Of a stretch of 64,000 nucleotides of DNA, positions 34,799 to 44,319 are shown piece by piece. The notes beneath the pieces are model-generated. The model had not been told where the DNA came from and did no database searches. It was given only the letters and a program-made list of their open reading frames with translations. Each line of letters opens with the position of its first letter. Position 1 is the first letter of the stretch. The position numbers and the translations under genes are program-made. The stretch lies in NCBI GenBank assembly GCA_900546325.1, contig URCR01000009.1:10206-74205 (forward strand). The letters are read 5' to 3'. The DNA comes from an uncultured Lachnospiraceae bacterium. Its GTDB lineage: Bacteria; Bacillota; Clostridia; Lachnospirales; Lachnospiraceae.

Positions 34799-36661
34799 TT
34801 ACTCCGTATAATACTGCGCCTGTGCGTTCCACAGCTCGTAGTATTTGCCATTTATATCGGCAGCAAGCGAATCGTGAGAGCCTTGTTGAATGATCTCACC
34901 TTCGTGAAAGACGGCGATTTCATCGCAGAACTTGCAGGAGGACAGCCGGTGTGAGATATAGATAGCAGTTTTATCCCCGGCAATCTTGTCAAACTTTCCG
35001 TAGATCTCCGCTTCCGCAATCGGGTCGAGCGCTGCGGTAGGCTCGTCGAGGATAATAAACGGAGCATCCTTATAGAGCGCACGGGCAATGGCGATCTTCT
35101 GTGCCTCGCCGCCGGAAACATCAACACCATCCGCAGACAGACTCTTATAGATCATCGTGTCCAGTCCCTTTTCCAGATTTGCAAGGCGCTCTCCAAATCC
35201 TGCATCCACCAATGCCTTCTGTACCCGATCACGGTCGTAGTGCATACTCCCCGCAACATTGGCACCGAGGGGCTGACTGATCAGCTGAAAATCCTGGAAT
35301 ACAATAGAAAAAATATTCATGTAATCGTCATAGCGGTACTTGCGGATATCGATGCCATTTAGTAAAATCTGTCCTTCCTCCGGATCGTACAAACGACACA
35401 GCAATTTGATGAAGGTTGTTTTCCCGCTTCCGTTTTCACCGACAATGGCAAGTCTTTTTCCAACCTTGAATTTCATGTTTACATGGCGAAGCGCCCAAAC
35501 GTCGGAACCGGGATATTTGAAAGATACCTCCTTAAATTCCACTTCATATCTGCGATCAACTCTCTTTTCGGTTGTGAGGCTTCCCTGGTACATCGCGTTT
35601 GGAATATCAAGAAATTCAAATGTTTTATCCAGGTAACCTGTGTTTGTTTCCAAGACTCCAATTAAATCTGTCAGTGCAAAAATATTGGATACCATTGCCG
35701 TTGCAGCGCCTACATACTGGGTAATGCTTCCTGCATCAAATGCACCGCCCCACGCTTTCAGGCAGGTAAACACATAGATAGAACCGGTAATGAGCGTAGT
35801 AATACATACACCCAGACTTGCATAAATCCCCATCTTCCCCCTGTACTGTTTTGCCATGTCGCCATGCACTCCAAAAGTAGAATTTCCACTCCAATAAGCA
35901 CTGACAAGCTTCTGCTGGTCATTCATCCGGATGTCGATGCTTCGTTCCTGATCCATTCCAACAAAACCGAAATGCCCAAACAACCGATTTCCAAACGTAG
36001 CTTCTTTGGCGTAATCACTCCAACATTTCGTTGCCATCGCGCTGAGTTTTCCTGCAAGGATACTGATTCCGACTATAAGAATTGCCAAAACAACGATAAA
36101 CACAGGATTGTTCAGTGCAGTAAGCCAACCGGACGTATCTGGTAGCGGAGAAGTGAACAAGCCAATCGTTAGTGTAATCCCACTCAGAATACCAATTCCC
36201 CCTGTCACAGCGCTTTCATATATTTCCTGAACTTTCATCAATCCCCAGCCTGACCAGTTTTCATTTTGCTGAATCTGTGCCCGAAGATCGTGGTTCTCTT
36301 GTTTATCCAGCTCCGAAAAATCGAGAGAGAACATTTTGTGGATAAACAAAATTTCTTTTCTGCCCCACAAATCACTGAGCAACGTACCGTAACGCCGCTG
36401 AAGAACCGCTTTCAAAACAGAGACCATACCAACACATAGTACACTTGCGATCACCCATTTCCAAAGGATGCCCTCTCTGCGAAAGGTTGCAAGTTCTTTC
36501 AAAATCTGTGCCGAGAAGAAAACTGTTATGTACGGTGTAATTGCACTGACGACGCAATACAATGTCAGAACCGGGAAGAACTTTGCGGATACTTTATGGA
36601 GTTCCTGAATCCCACGCAAGTGCACAGCAAGCGAATGATGCATATTTACTTTTTCTTTCAT
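34799..36661 (-). CDS. ABC exporter, fused permease/ATPase (second of pair)
   Basis: 620 aa. Membrane domain to about residue 350, then an ATPase domain with GENGSGKTT, signature VSGGEAQKIAIARAL, Walker B IILDEPTAALD and H-loop YISHR. All catalytic residues are present, so both members of this pair look active, unlike the exporter pair at 17.7 kb. It starts 2 bp after the stop of the upstream ABC gene with AAAGGAG. With the kinase and regulator upstream it forms one minus-strand operon. Export of a peptide, antibiotic or signal is likely, but no precursor peptide gene or peptidase domain is seen. Confidence 0.9.
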   Translation of the reverse strand: MKEKVNMHHSLAVHLRGIQELHKVSAKFFPVLTLYCVVSAITPYITVFFSAQILKELATFRREGILWKWVIASVLCVGMVSVLKAVLQRRYGTLLSDLWGRKEILFIHKMFSLDFSELDKQENHDLRAQIQQNENWSGWGLMKVQEIYESAVTGGIGILSGITLTIGLFTSPLPDTSGWLTALNNPVFIVVLAILIVGISILAGKLSAMATKCWSDYAKEATFGNRLFGHFGFVGMDQERSIDIRMNDQQKLVSAYWSGNSTFGVHGDMAKQYRGKMGIYASLGVCITTLITGSIYVFTCLKAWGGAFDAGSITQYVGAATAMVSNIFALTDLIGVLETNTGYLDKTFEFLDIPNAMYQGSLTTEKRVDRRYEVEFKEVSFKYPGSDVWALRHVNMKFKVGKRLAIVGENGSGKTTFIKLLCRLYDPEEGQILLNGIDIRKYRYDDYMNIFSIVFQDFQLISQPLGANVAGSMHYDRDRVQKALVDAGFGERLANLEKGLDTMIYKSLSADGVDVSGGEAQKIAIARALYKDAPFIILDEPTAALDPIAEAEIYGKFDKIAGDKTAIYISHRLSSCKFCDEIAVFHEGEIIQQGSHDSLAADINGKYYELWNAQAQYYTE

Positions 36662-36663
36662 TT

Positions 36664-38472
36664 TCAGAACTCCTTTCCTTCTTGATAATAGCGACTTTGC
36701 ACCTCAAAGAGATTTGCATATTCGCCATCCAATGCCAACAGGCTTTCATGGGTTCCTTCCTCTTTGATCCCTCCATCGGCAACAAAAATAATGCGGTCAC
36801 AGAACCGGGTGGAAGCTAAACGGTGTGAAATGAACAAAGATGTTTTCCCACTTGTCATTTCACTATATTTCATATAAATATCATTTTCTGCAATAGGATC
36901 AAGAGCTGCGGTTGGTTCGTCCAGCAGCAAAATCGGACCGTTCTTATACAAAGCTCTTGCCAGCATGAGCCGTTGCATTTGACCACCAGAGAACAACACA
37001 CCATCCAGATAGACTTCACGGCCAACGTGCGTTTCCAGTCCTTTTGGTAACTTTTCAATCGTAGAAGTAAGTCCTGCCTTCTCCACGCAATCAGTAATTT
37101 TATTATAATCGATGTCTACCGTTTTCTGTGCGATTTGCTCTGCAACCGTAACGTCCAATACGGAAAACTCCTGAAAAACAGCGCTGAACAACTCATAATA
37201 CCTTCTGCGATTGAAGTTTCTAATGTCCTTCCCGTTCATCAACACAGCCCCCTCCGTAGGATCTAAAAGTCCACAAAGCAGTTTGACCAGTGTTGTTTTC
37301 CCCGCACCATTCAAACCAACAATCGCCAGTTTCTCGCCTGGGTGAACTGTCAGGTTTAAGCCATGTATCGTATCCTTTTCTGCACCGGGATACCGAAAAG
37401 AAACATGTTCCAATTTCAATTCATAGCTCTCTGCTGCAGGGATGTCCTCACCAGTTTCAAACTGAAACGGTTCGGGATAATCCAAAAATTCTCGGAGACG
37501 GGAGATATCCATACTCTCCTTATGTAATGCGCTCATCTCCTGCAAAATCCCCATAACCCACGCAGTAAACGTAGTTACAGCCGTAAAGTATAATAAAAAT
37601 TCGGAAACACTCAATCCCTCATTAAGAGTCATATTGATCAGATATACATAAGCAATCCCATTGCGAGCTATCGTCAGAACCGCTTCTGTAATGTCGGCGA
37701 AGACCTCCACACGTTCGCATCGAAGGCTGAAATCCAAATATAGATTATGAATCTGATCCAACAGCTCATTGAGCCAGTTTTGTAAACCGAAGATGCGGAT
37801 GTCTTTCGCCAGTTCTACTGATTCGGACTTGTTGCGAAGATAATACTTCTTCTGAAAATACTGTTCTTCCTCATCTCTGCGGGCATAACGCCAGTTGTCC
37901 GTGTATCGGGAAACGAAGAACCCTGCAAAACAAGTGACGATCACGACAAGCAGGAGGATCCCATCGATCCGAGATAGAATCGTTAAATAGACAAGCAGCC
38001 CACCGATGTTTTTCAGTAACCTCGTCAACGTCTGCCAAATGTGCTCTGTCGCCTGACTATTGCCCTCACAGGCAAAATGTGCTTTTTCCCGCATTTGAAT
38101 AAACTCTGCATCCAGTGTATTCGGGTAGGAGGTCCTATTGCACTTTTTTACAACCTTTCCAATAATCACACACCTTACATCTACACGTGCAAACAGCGTA
38201 TTTTGCTTTACATACTCCTGAAAGCCATTGATCAGAAACAAAGTTGCTGTAAACATCGCTATCGTCGTCAAAAGCGTCCATATCGGAGACCTCTGCTCAA
38301 CCCGTGCAAGGACTTCCGGTGCGATATAAAGCTGTGTCAAATTCAGCAATACTTCCAGAACTGCAGTCAACACACAGAATAACAGAACCCTCTTCCTGTT
38401 TTCCCATGCTACTTTTACCATCCAACTAATATTTTGGAGCGTATTATATTTCGGCTTTTCTTTCCCTTTCAT
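36664..38472 (-). CDS. ABC exporter, fused permease/ATPase (first of pair)
   Basis: 602 aa. Six-helix membrane domain (N-terminal 330 residues), then an ATPase domain with GLNGAGKTT, signature FSGGQMQRLMLARAL, Walker B LLLDEPTAALD and H-loop FISHR. The ATPase sequences of the two genes are alike (EPTAALDPIAE in both), which suggests an ancient duplication and a heterodimer. No N-terminal C39 peptidase is present. GAGGTGAGG precedes the ATG. It follows the kinase gene after a terminator-like hairpin that could set its level. Confidence 0.9.
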   Translation of the reverse strand: MKGKEKPKYNTLQNISWMVKVAWENRKRVLLFCVLTAVLEVLLNLTQLYIAPEVLARVEQRSPIWTLLTTIAMFTATLFLINGFQEYVKQNTLFARVDVRCVIIGKVVKKCNRTSYPNTLDAEFIQMREKAHFACEGNSQATEHIWQTLTRLLKNIGGLLVYLTILSRIDGILLLVVIVTCFAGFFVSRYTDNWRYARRDEEEQYFQKKYYLRNKSESVELAKDIRIFGLQNWLNELLDQIHNLYLDFSLRCERVEVFADITEAVLTIARNGIAYVYLINMTLNEGLSVSEFLLYFTAVTTFTAWVMGILQEMSALHKESMDISRLREFLDYPEPFQFETGEDIPAAESYELKLEHVSFRYPGAEKDTIHGLNLTVHPGEKLAIVGLNGAGKTTLVKLLCGLLDPTEGAVLMNGKDIRNFNRRRYYELFSAVFQEFSVLDVTVAEQIAQKTVDIDYNKITDCVEKAGLTSTIEKLPKGLETHVGREVYLDGVLFSGGQMQRLMLARALYKNGPILLLDEPTAALDPIAENDIYMKYSEMTSGKTSLFISHRLASTRFCDRIIFVADGGIKEEGTHESLLALDGEYANLFEVQSRYYQEGKEF

Positions 38473-38499
38473 TTTACCTCACCTCACAAGTCTATCGTA

Positions 38500-38534
38500 G
38501 CAGAAAAAATCGTCCCCGGATGATTTTGGGGACG
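38500..38534 (-). terminator. Intrinsic terminator/attenuator between the kinase and ABC genes
   Basis: CGTCCCC (38511-38517) pairs with GGGGACG (38528-38534), 7 bp, followed on the minus strand by ATTTTTTCTG. It would separate the regulatory pair from the exporter genes, or attenuate them. Confidence 0.75.
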
Positions 38535-38566
38535 AATCGTCATTTCCGGGTGATGAATTGCAGCTA

Positions 38567-39229
38567 TCACACTTGCGGAAGCAGTATTTCAGTTGTAAAT
38601 GCCCCGTCCTCACTATTGCGGCTGATGTATCCTTCCATCCGTTCCACAATCGCATCTATGCGGACAAGACCAAATCCGTGTCCTTCGCCCTTGGTACTGC
38701 GAAACAGCGTTCCTTCCTTTTTCATCTTCTTACCAGCTGTAAAGTTGGTAAAGGAAATATAGAGCTGTGTATTTTTCATATCCATATACACACGGATCAG
38801 GCGCTGGTCCGCAGGGAGCTTCATGCTTGCCTCAATGGCATTATCAAAGAGATTCCCAATGATGCAGCACAGATCAATTTCCGAGGACTTCAGCTTGACG
38901 GGAATATGTGCATCTGCTACGACCTCAATTTCTTTCGCTTTCGCAAGCGAGATCTTGGAATTGAGAATAGCATCGGTCATAGGATTACCAGTCTTGATAA
39001 CCGTATCAACGGTAGTCAGATCTTCGTCGAGCAAATCAAGATAATTCTTAATCGCATCCAGGTCACCGTCTGCCGCATATGCTTTCATCGTCTGGATATG
39101 ATTTCGGTAATCGTGCCGCCAGCCACGGATCTGACGATACATATTATCAACTTCACGATAATGTGTTTCCATCAACTCTTGCTGATAGAAAGCAATCTGC
39201 TTTTCTATTTTCTTTGAAAACAATCTCAT
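38567..39229 (-). CDS. GHKL-type histidine kinase lacking a membrane sensor
   Basis: 220 aa only. It begins just before the phosphoacceptor segment (RGWRHDYRNHIQTM, residues ~35-48) and ends with the GHKL ATPase (NLFDNAIEAS; GHGFGLVRI). AgrC-like kinases of this family normally carry five to seven N-terminal helices, about 200 residues, which are absent. GAGGTAAAAGG just before the ATG argues that the short form is real and not a truncation. It starts 5 bp after the LytTR regulator stop. It may take its signal from the exporter or another membrane protein. Confidence 0.85.
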   Translation of the reverse strand: MRLFSKKIEKQIAFYQQELMETHYREVDNMYRQIRGWRHDYRNHIQTMKAYAADGDLDAIKNYLDLLDEDLTTVDTVIKTGNPMTDAILNSKISLAKAKEIEVVADAHIPVKLKSSEIDLCCIIGNLFDNAIEASMKLPADQRLIRVYMDMKNTQLYISFTNFTAGKKMKKEGTLFRSTKGEGHGFGLVRIDAIVERMEGYISRNSEDGAFTTEILLPQV

Positions 39230-39234
39230 ACCTT

Positions 39235-39933
39235 TTACCTCATATTGATAATCGCGCGGTTAATGCCATCATATGCTCTCCGCGGAAGAGGAATGGCAGT
39301 TCCGTCGCTCAGCTTGACTTCCATTTTAGTGACACGGCTGATCTGCGTTAAGTTGATGATCGTGGAACGCCCCGCACGGTAGAAACGCTCGTCGAGCTGT
39401 TTCTCCAGTTCGCCCAATGTCATTTTCACCGTAACGTCAGTTCGCGCGTGAATCGTAACGTAATTGCCAGACACATCCGCATATCGGATTTTATAAATCG
39501 GCACACGCACCATTTCACCACCGATTTCAAAGTTCAAAACCTTCTCATTCTTGGAAAGCTTCTCTGCAGCACGATCAAGCACCGAGCAAAGCTTTTCTTC
39601 TTTTACAGGTTTCATCAAATAGTGGAGCGCCGCAACCTCATACCCCTCCAAAATGTAATCGGAGTAGCCTGTGATAAAAATAATCTGAACGGTATCATTA
39701 TTTTTGCGGAGCTTCTTCGCCATCGTCACGCCGTCCATAGCTCTCATTTCAATGTCCAAAAGTAAAATATCATAATCGCTTTCCTCTGCATAGTGGATCA
39801 GGAAGTTCTCTGCTGAAGGAAAGGTGTCAGTCTGTACCACATGACCGGAAGATGCCGCCCAGCGATCAACCATATTCAAAACATATTGTCTGTCTGCATC
39901 AGAATCATCGCAGATTGCAATTTTGTACTTCAT
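39235..39933 (-). CDS. LytTR-family response regulator
   Basis: 232 aa. The receiver domain has ICDDSD at the start, phosphoacceptor Asp60 in ILLLDIEMRAMDG, and Lys in YLMKPVKEE. The LytTR DNA-binding domain occupies residues ~135-232 (VRVPIYKIRYADVSGNYVTIHA; FYRAGRSTIINLTQISRV). It is the AgrA/VirR type, binding paired direct repeats. It is first gene of an operon with the short GHKL kinase and probably the two ABC genes. A TATAAT lies on the minus strand at 39964-39969, about 30 bp upstream, but the -35 is poor. Confidence 0.92.
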   Translation of the reverse strand: MKYKIAICDDSDADRQYVLNMVDRWAASSGHVVQTDTFPSAENFLIHYAEESDYDILLLDIEMRAMDGVTMAKKLRKNNDTVQIIFITGYSDYILEGYEVAALHYLMKPVKEEKLCSVLDRAAEKLSKNEKVLNFEIGGEMVRVPIYKIRYADVSGNYVTIHARTDVTVKMTLGELEKQLDERFYRAGRSTIINLTQISRVTKMEVKLSDGTAIPLPRRAYDGINRAIINMR

Positions 39934-40239
39934 GTTCGCACCATCCTTTTTAGATTTCGTCTTATTATATTTCTCATGCTTGATGATACCGCACTTCTAT
40001 TTTACCTTTGTAATATACGGCTGCTGGCTTTCTGGCCGCTACGATGCTGTACATCGTCCTTGATTTCCTAACAAATAGATTTCTTTTGCACATCGTTCAA
40101 ATCCAGCTCGTGTTGCTTTTTTTAATATTGTTTCTATGGTATTCTAAATACTTTTTATTTTTGTCTGATAAACAAATTTTTATATTCTTATCAACGTTCA
40201 TAAAAATAGTATCTGCCCGTTTTAATTGTTCCGAAATCA
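39934..40239. other. Intergenic region, left edge of the accessory island
   Basis: 306 bp without a supportable gene. It holds the likely -10 of the LytTR operon (39964-39969) and a small GATG-CTGTA-CATC hairpin near 40051-40064; the rest is AT-rich. The sequence style changes to remnant-like DNA from about 40.0 kb on. Confidence 0.5.
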
Positions 40240-40584
40240 TTATAAATATTTCTTAAATGCCTTCTTCATCTTCATAGCCATATCCATCATCCAGTCGAAC
40301 TGTTCTGACCATTTCTCTTTATTATCAAAATCCACGTCTTTGCAAACCAGAATACGGCTTGCCTTCTTCTCTGGTAATTCATTCCATTCAAGCTGCACGC
40401 CCATTTCGGTTTCGATAGCATCTTTGTTATCAAAAAATTTATGATATAAGTCCTTATCATCAGAGATGTACCATTCCACAATAACATGACCATACTTTCT
40501 TATCTGCGACAAACTTATATAGCAAGCAGACGAGCCAATACTCAGTGTCATCCAATGGTCAGTACTCGCCTTCCTTCTATAGTC
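40240..40584 (-). pseudogene. C-terminal fragment of a DUF4268 protein
   Basis: About 114 codons. SSACYISLSQIRKYGHVIVE and EWNELPEKKASRIL match the C-terminal DUF4268 domain, which is usually the tail of a larger protein, often in defence islands. The homologous-looking frame runs past the only ATG (40551) back to a TAG at about 40585-40587 (DYRRKASTDHW before the ATG). No ribosome site is present, so this is a 5'-truncated remnant rather than a complete small gene. Confidence 0.65.
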
Positions 40585-41162
40585 CTATGCATTCGCACCT
40601 TAAAAAGTAGTTTCTGAACTCCACCCTATCCCAAGTTAGACTGCAGGACTACTATTATTTTCTATCTAACAGTGATTCCTAATATTTCTTCGCTGTTAAT
40701 CTTCGCTTGGAATCCCTTGATTTCAATGCTTTCCAGTTGTTTATTTTCCTTTTTAGACAGTAAACATACTGTTTCCACATGGCTCGATAGGTCCGGATTG
40801 ATGTCGGTCATCTGGAACCTATCCCAGCTAATACGGAATGTACCGCCATATCTCCGTTTGTTCGTAGAAACATATCAACATATCCTGTAGCAAAAAAACC
40901 TTGATACATTCCGCTATCCATATCACAGCCTGAACCTCGCCCGTCCACGGGAAAAGTTCAACTTTTTTATTCGTTTCTACTATTATAGTGATTCCAACAT
41001 AAAAGTCAAATTTTGCGAGGAACCGCCATCGCCTCAACCTTGTCCGTTCTTCCTACAAAGAACAGGTCAACGGCTATTTTTCGTCCTAACTGATGGTCTG
41101 GCTTCCATGCACTCGACCTTATTATGCTGGAAAATTCGTATTAAAACAAAGAAGCAATTCTA
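40585..41162. other. Remnant-filled gap between the DUF4268 fragment and rhuM
   Basis: 578 bp with no intact gene. It contains the HVETV-type fragment described separately (40662-40874) and short open stretches on the minus strand (40828-41037) with no ribosome site or recognisable family. It looks like eroded mobile-element edge DNA. Confidence 0.5.
40662..40874 (-). pseudogene. 3' fragment with an RlmD/RumA-like HVETV tail
   Basis: The minus-strand frame reads DRFQMTDINPDLSSHVETVCLLSKK, broken here only for display, and ends with a TAG at 40662-40664. HVETVxLLS is the conserved C-terminal motif of 23S rRNA uracil methyltransferases, and rlmD at 54.84 kb ends in HVETVVMLSHKK on the same strand. 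The residues before HVETV do not match RlmD. The fragment is open from a TGA at 40875-40877 and has no start. It may be the far-side copy of an element insertion at the rlmD 3' end. The assignment is inference. Confidence 0.45.
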
Positions 41163-42209
41163 TTACTTCTTCGCATTCTCTTCCAATTCCAACATGTATT
41201 TATCAAAGTCAGACATAAACAATCTGTCCTGAATGACACGATACTTTTCAAATTCGGTCTCAGCTTTAGCCTTGGCAATCTCTGCCGTAATCTTACCTGC
41301 GTCCTGAAGAACCTCTCTGTCATCTGCCATCAGGAATAGATCCAGACGCTTTGCCCAATCTTCCATTGTCATCGGGATATGACGTTCTGCACGATCCTCT
41401 GCCAGATCCAGATATGCCGAAACGATACGCTCTAATGAACGCATTTCCTGCTCAGAAAGATAATTCTTAGCAACACTCACATCGCTTTTTACAATCTTGC
41501 CTTCCGGTGCTGCTGCCCATGTGGTCAGTCCCATATGTGGCTTATCCGCATCTGCCCGCTCATAAATTAACTCTGCTGCCGTATGACCATGAACAGCATA
41601 GTGCATCTTGTTTTGCACCTTTGCAAAGAACTGCTTTGTTGTTTTTGCTGTGCGGTCATAATCAAGAGCTGTGGCATAGATATCTGTTATCTTCTGATAA
41701 AATCTACGCTCAGATAAACGGATCTCTCGAATCTGCTCAAGCAAACGGTCAAAGTATTCTGTCGTGAGCACAGAGCCACCGTTTTTTAGACGCTCGTCAT
41801 CCATGACCCAGCCTTTGATGGTGTAGTCCTTTACGATGCCATTGGCCCACTTACGAAACTGCACTGCTCGCTCATTATTTACCTTGAATCCAACTGCAAT
41901 AATCATTTGAAGATTATAATGCTTTGTATCACGAGTAACCTGGCGTGAACCTTCGGTTTGAACTATCCGGAAATTCCGGATAGTTGCATCTTCCTCAAGC
42001 TCTGAGTCGAAATAAATCTTCTTAATATGCTCATTGATTGTACGAACATCTACGTCATATAGTGTGGCCATCATCTTCTGTGTCAGCCATATATTCTCAT
42101 CCTCATAGCGCATCTCAATGCTGTCCTGCTGATCGCCGACAGATGCGACGTAGGTCAGATATTCTGCTGCGCTGGAACGGATGGATATTTCATCTTTTTT
42201 CTTTTTCAA
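41163..42209 (-). CDS. RhuM-family protein
   Basis: 348 aa from a TTG start. A perfect AAAGGAGG lies 9 bp before this TTG but falls inside the frame if the ATG at 42230 is used, and that ATG has no ribosome site. The RhuM pattern is clear: NIWLTQKMMATLYDVDVRTINEHI (residues ~37-60), KHYNLQMIIAVGFKVNNERAVQFRKWAN, then FFAKVQNKMHYAVHGHTAAELI. RhuM was named in a Salmonella pathogenicity island, and its relatives often lie inside type I restriction loci. The molecular role is not settled. It is last in the restriction operon here. Confidence 0.88.
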   Translation of the reverse strand: MKKKKDEISIRSSAAEYLTYVASVGDQQDSIEMRYEDENIWLTQKMMATLYDVDVRTINEHIKKIYFDSELEEDATIRNFRIVQTEGSRQVTRDTKHYNLQMIIAVGFKVNNERAVQFRKWANGIVKDYTIKGWVMDDERLKNGGSVLTTEYFDRLLEQIREIRLSERRFYQKITDIYATALDYDRTAKTTKQFFAKVQNKMHYAVHGHTAAELIYERADADKPHMGLTTWAAAPEGKIVKSDVSVAKNYLSEQEMRSLERIVSAYLDLAEDRAERHIPMTMEDWAKRLDLFLMADDREVLQDAGKITAEIAKAKAETEFEKYRVIQDRLFMSDFDKYMLELEENAKK

Positions 42210-42240
42210 ATAGGAGGCCTCCTTTAGCATTCACAAATCA

Positions 42241-44307
42241 TTATTCTGCCTGTGCATCATAGGATTGCTTCACAATTTCCATGATTTGATCTAATTCATC
42301 CTGATGCTCCATAAACAATTCTACATCACCATTTCCCCAACGACCTAAACCTGTGATATCCTTGCAGATACCGTTAGGATCATTAATCTCTGAAAACTTC
42401 ATATTAATCGAAATACGCAATCTTTGTTTCTGGAAGACAATGTCAACAAAATTAGTATCCAGCTTATAAGCAACATACAACTTTTTATATTCTTTCTTCA
42501 CCGCTGGAGATAAGTTCATAATACGCTTATCCAAAGACTCAAACAGCATTCTTGTAAAAGCATTAATATCATATGATTCTAAGGAATACTTCTGCACTGT
42601 TTTTTCTTCTGCTTGATATGGTGCTAGTTCTGCAGCTGTTAAAGTTGGATATGGCCAAATAGCTTCTGCTTTCTTCGCTAATTCATTTGCTCTCTCTTGG
42701 ATGTGTTTCTCATTCCATTCATTCTGCAAAACCACATATTTATTAAGCCTAAGTGCACTTTCCTTAAATCCACCCGGCATATCCATCTTATCCAAGAAAG
42801 GCCTGTCACTCATCTCGGAATTATATGCAGTCAAAGTAAGATTGCCAATTGTATGTAAATATTTCTTCTGCACCTCCTGCCACTCAGGGCCAAGATCAGT
42901 TTGCCACTCCAAAGAAAGATTTTTGTTTTGCGGCATAATATGCTCAATGGTGTAATTTTCTATAGTAATTGGAGCCTTGTTTTCAAAATTTTCCAAGCGA
43001 CTTAGAATATAATTTCTAGCACGCATATTATAAATATCACGGTTTACGAATGCACCTTCAAACTTATCGTTATCTGGAAATTCTTTATAAGTATCCTGCA
43101 TTACAAAGAATGCCTTAACAGAATTTAGGTAATCGTCTGGTTTAATATAATTCTTCAACGTTGCAAAGGTTTTGTTCATCGAATTAGTCGGAATTTCGCA
43201 AATTGCACGTCTCAGGACATAGCTAATACAAAGCTTCAGAATTTCCTTCAACTCATCTGATGTTATCAGTTCTTCGGTACAGTCATGATGAATCTTCAGT
43301 AAGAACGGATAAGATACTTCCATTCTCAAATCAATAATATCTTCATATAACTTCTTTAAATCCGTTTCAGAATTTCGCTTAAATACGATGTTAGTGTAAT
43401 ATTTTGCGTAGTCCAGCAAATCTTGACACAGTTCTCTAATACTTCCAAATTCGCAGTTCAAGTGATACAACTTGAACTCTTCATATACACGTCCTTGCTT
43501 TGGAATACGAGAAAGCTTCATGGTCAAGTAATGGCGGAAAAAAGCATCCATTACAGCTCCTTGCGTTTCATAAATAAACAGTTGTTCCATAGGCCGCCAG
43601 AGATGCTCATATACATAGGTTTGCTCTGATGGCTCTAATCCCATCAAAACATAGTTACGAATCAAATCAGATTCTGAAAGTTCCTTACCGGTAGAGTTCA
43701 AGCTTTCAAAAATTGCCTGTGCATCGTCTACAGTACGGTCTAACGTGATATTAACAATCTGTAATTTTCCAATTGACTCGTATACCTCTGCGGGCTGAAT
43801 TTCTTTATCGGCCAGCTTGTTAGCGAAAAAGTTGTAATTTTCAATCAGCCTTGATCGAGTACCTTCTGCAATTGGCTTTTCCTCAACAAGGCTTATAAGA
43901 ATGTCCCGATCTGTTTCGGTTAACAGTAACTTATACCGTTCATCACCATTTTCGTACTCATTTTTTAGAAGCATATTATCTATACGACGAGCATTAATTG
44001 TTGTGTCACCAGGATTCTTTATTGCATAATCGCGCAAAGCCAGGAGAAGAAGAGTTAACGTAGTCATTCGCTGCTGCCCGTCAATAATCATATACTTCTG
44101 AACACCTGTTGGCATTGCCTGCTCAGCAATATTAACAATAGATCCAACAAAATGACCAGCTTTCCCTTTTCTCTGCATCTCTACAATATCGTTCCAAAGT
44201 CGTTTACACTGATCAATGTCCCAGCTGTAAAATCGCTGATAAACTGGAATCAAAAACTGTTTATTTCCATTTAATATCTCATAGATATTGCCTTTACGTG
44301 CATCCAT
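42241..44307 (-). CDS. GmrSD-like DUF262/DUF1524 protein (type IV restriction candidate)
   Basis: 688 aa. The N-terminal DUF262 domain carries PVYQRFYSW and DGQQRMTTL (76-84), the nucleotide-binding ParB-like motif. DUF1524 follows with an HNH-type nuclease: YTIEHIMPQN (His456) and HTIGNLTL then YNSEMSDRPF. The C-terminal ~120 residues look like DUF5655. Fused GmrSD enzymes cleave modified phage DNA using NTP. The gene follows hsdR by 12 bp with GGAGG upstream, so it shares the operon. Together they would cover unmodified (type I) and modified (type IV) phage DNA. Confidence 0.88.
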   Translation of the reverse strand: MDARKGNIYEILNGNKQFLIPVYQRFYSWDIDQCKRLWNDIVEMQRKGKAGHFVGSIVNIAEQAMPTGVQKYMIIDGQQRMTTLTLLLLALRDYAIKNPGDTTINARRIDNMLLKNEYENGDERYKLLLTETDRDILISLVEEKPIAEGTRSRLIENYNFFANKLADKEIQPAEVYESIGKLQIVNITLDRTVDDAQAIFESLNSTGKELSESDLIRNYVLMGLEPSEQTYVYEHLWRPMEQLFIYETQGAVMDAFFRHYLTMKLSRIPKQGRVYEEFKLYHLNCEFGSIRELCQDLLDYAKYYTNIVFKRNSETDLKKLYEDIIDLRMEVSYPFLLKIHHDCTEELITSDELKEILKLCISYVLRRAICEIPTNSMNKTFATLKNYIKPDDYLNSVKAFFVMQDTYKEFPDNDKFEGAFVNRDIYNMRARNYILSRLENFENKAPITIENYTIEHIMPQNKNLSLEWQTDLGPEWQEVQKKYLHTIGNLTLTAYNSEMSDRPFLDKMDMPGGFKESALRLNKYVVLQNEWNEKHIQERANELAKKAEAIWPYPTLTAAELAPYQAEEKTVQKYSLESYDINAFTRMLFESLDKRIMNLSPAVKKEYKKLYVAYKLDTNFVDIVFQKQRLRISINMKFSEINDPNGICKDITGLGRWGNGDVELFMEHQDELDQIMEIVKQSYDAQAE

Positions 44308-44319
44308 ACCGCACCTCCA

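Noticed and set aside
40240..40551. Intact 103-aa DUF4268 protein
   Set aside because: Homologous-looking sequence continues upstream of the only ATG to a stop codon, and no ribosome site is present, so it was called a fragment.
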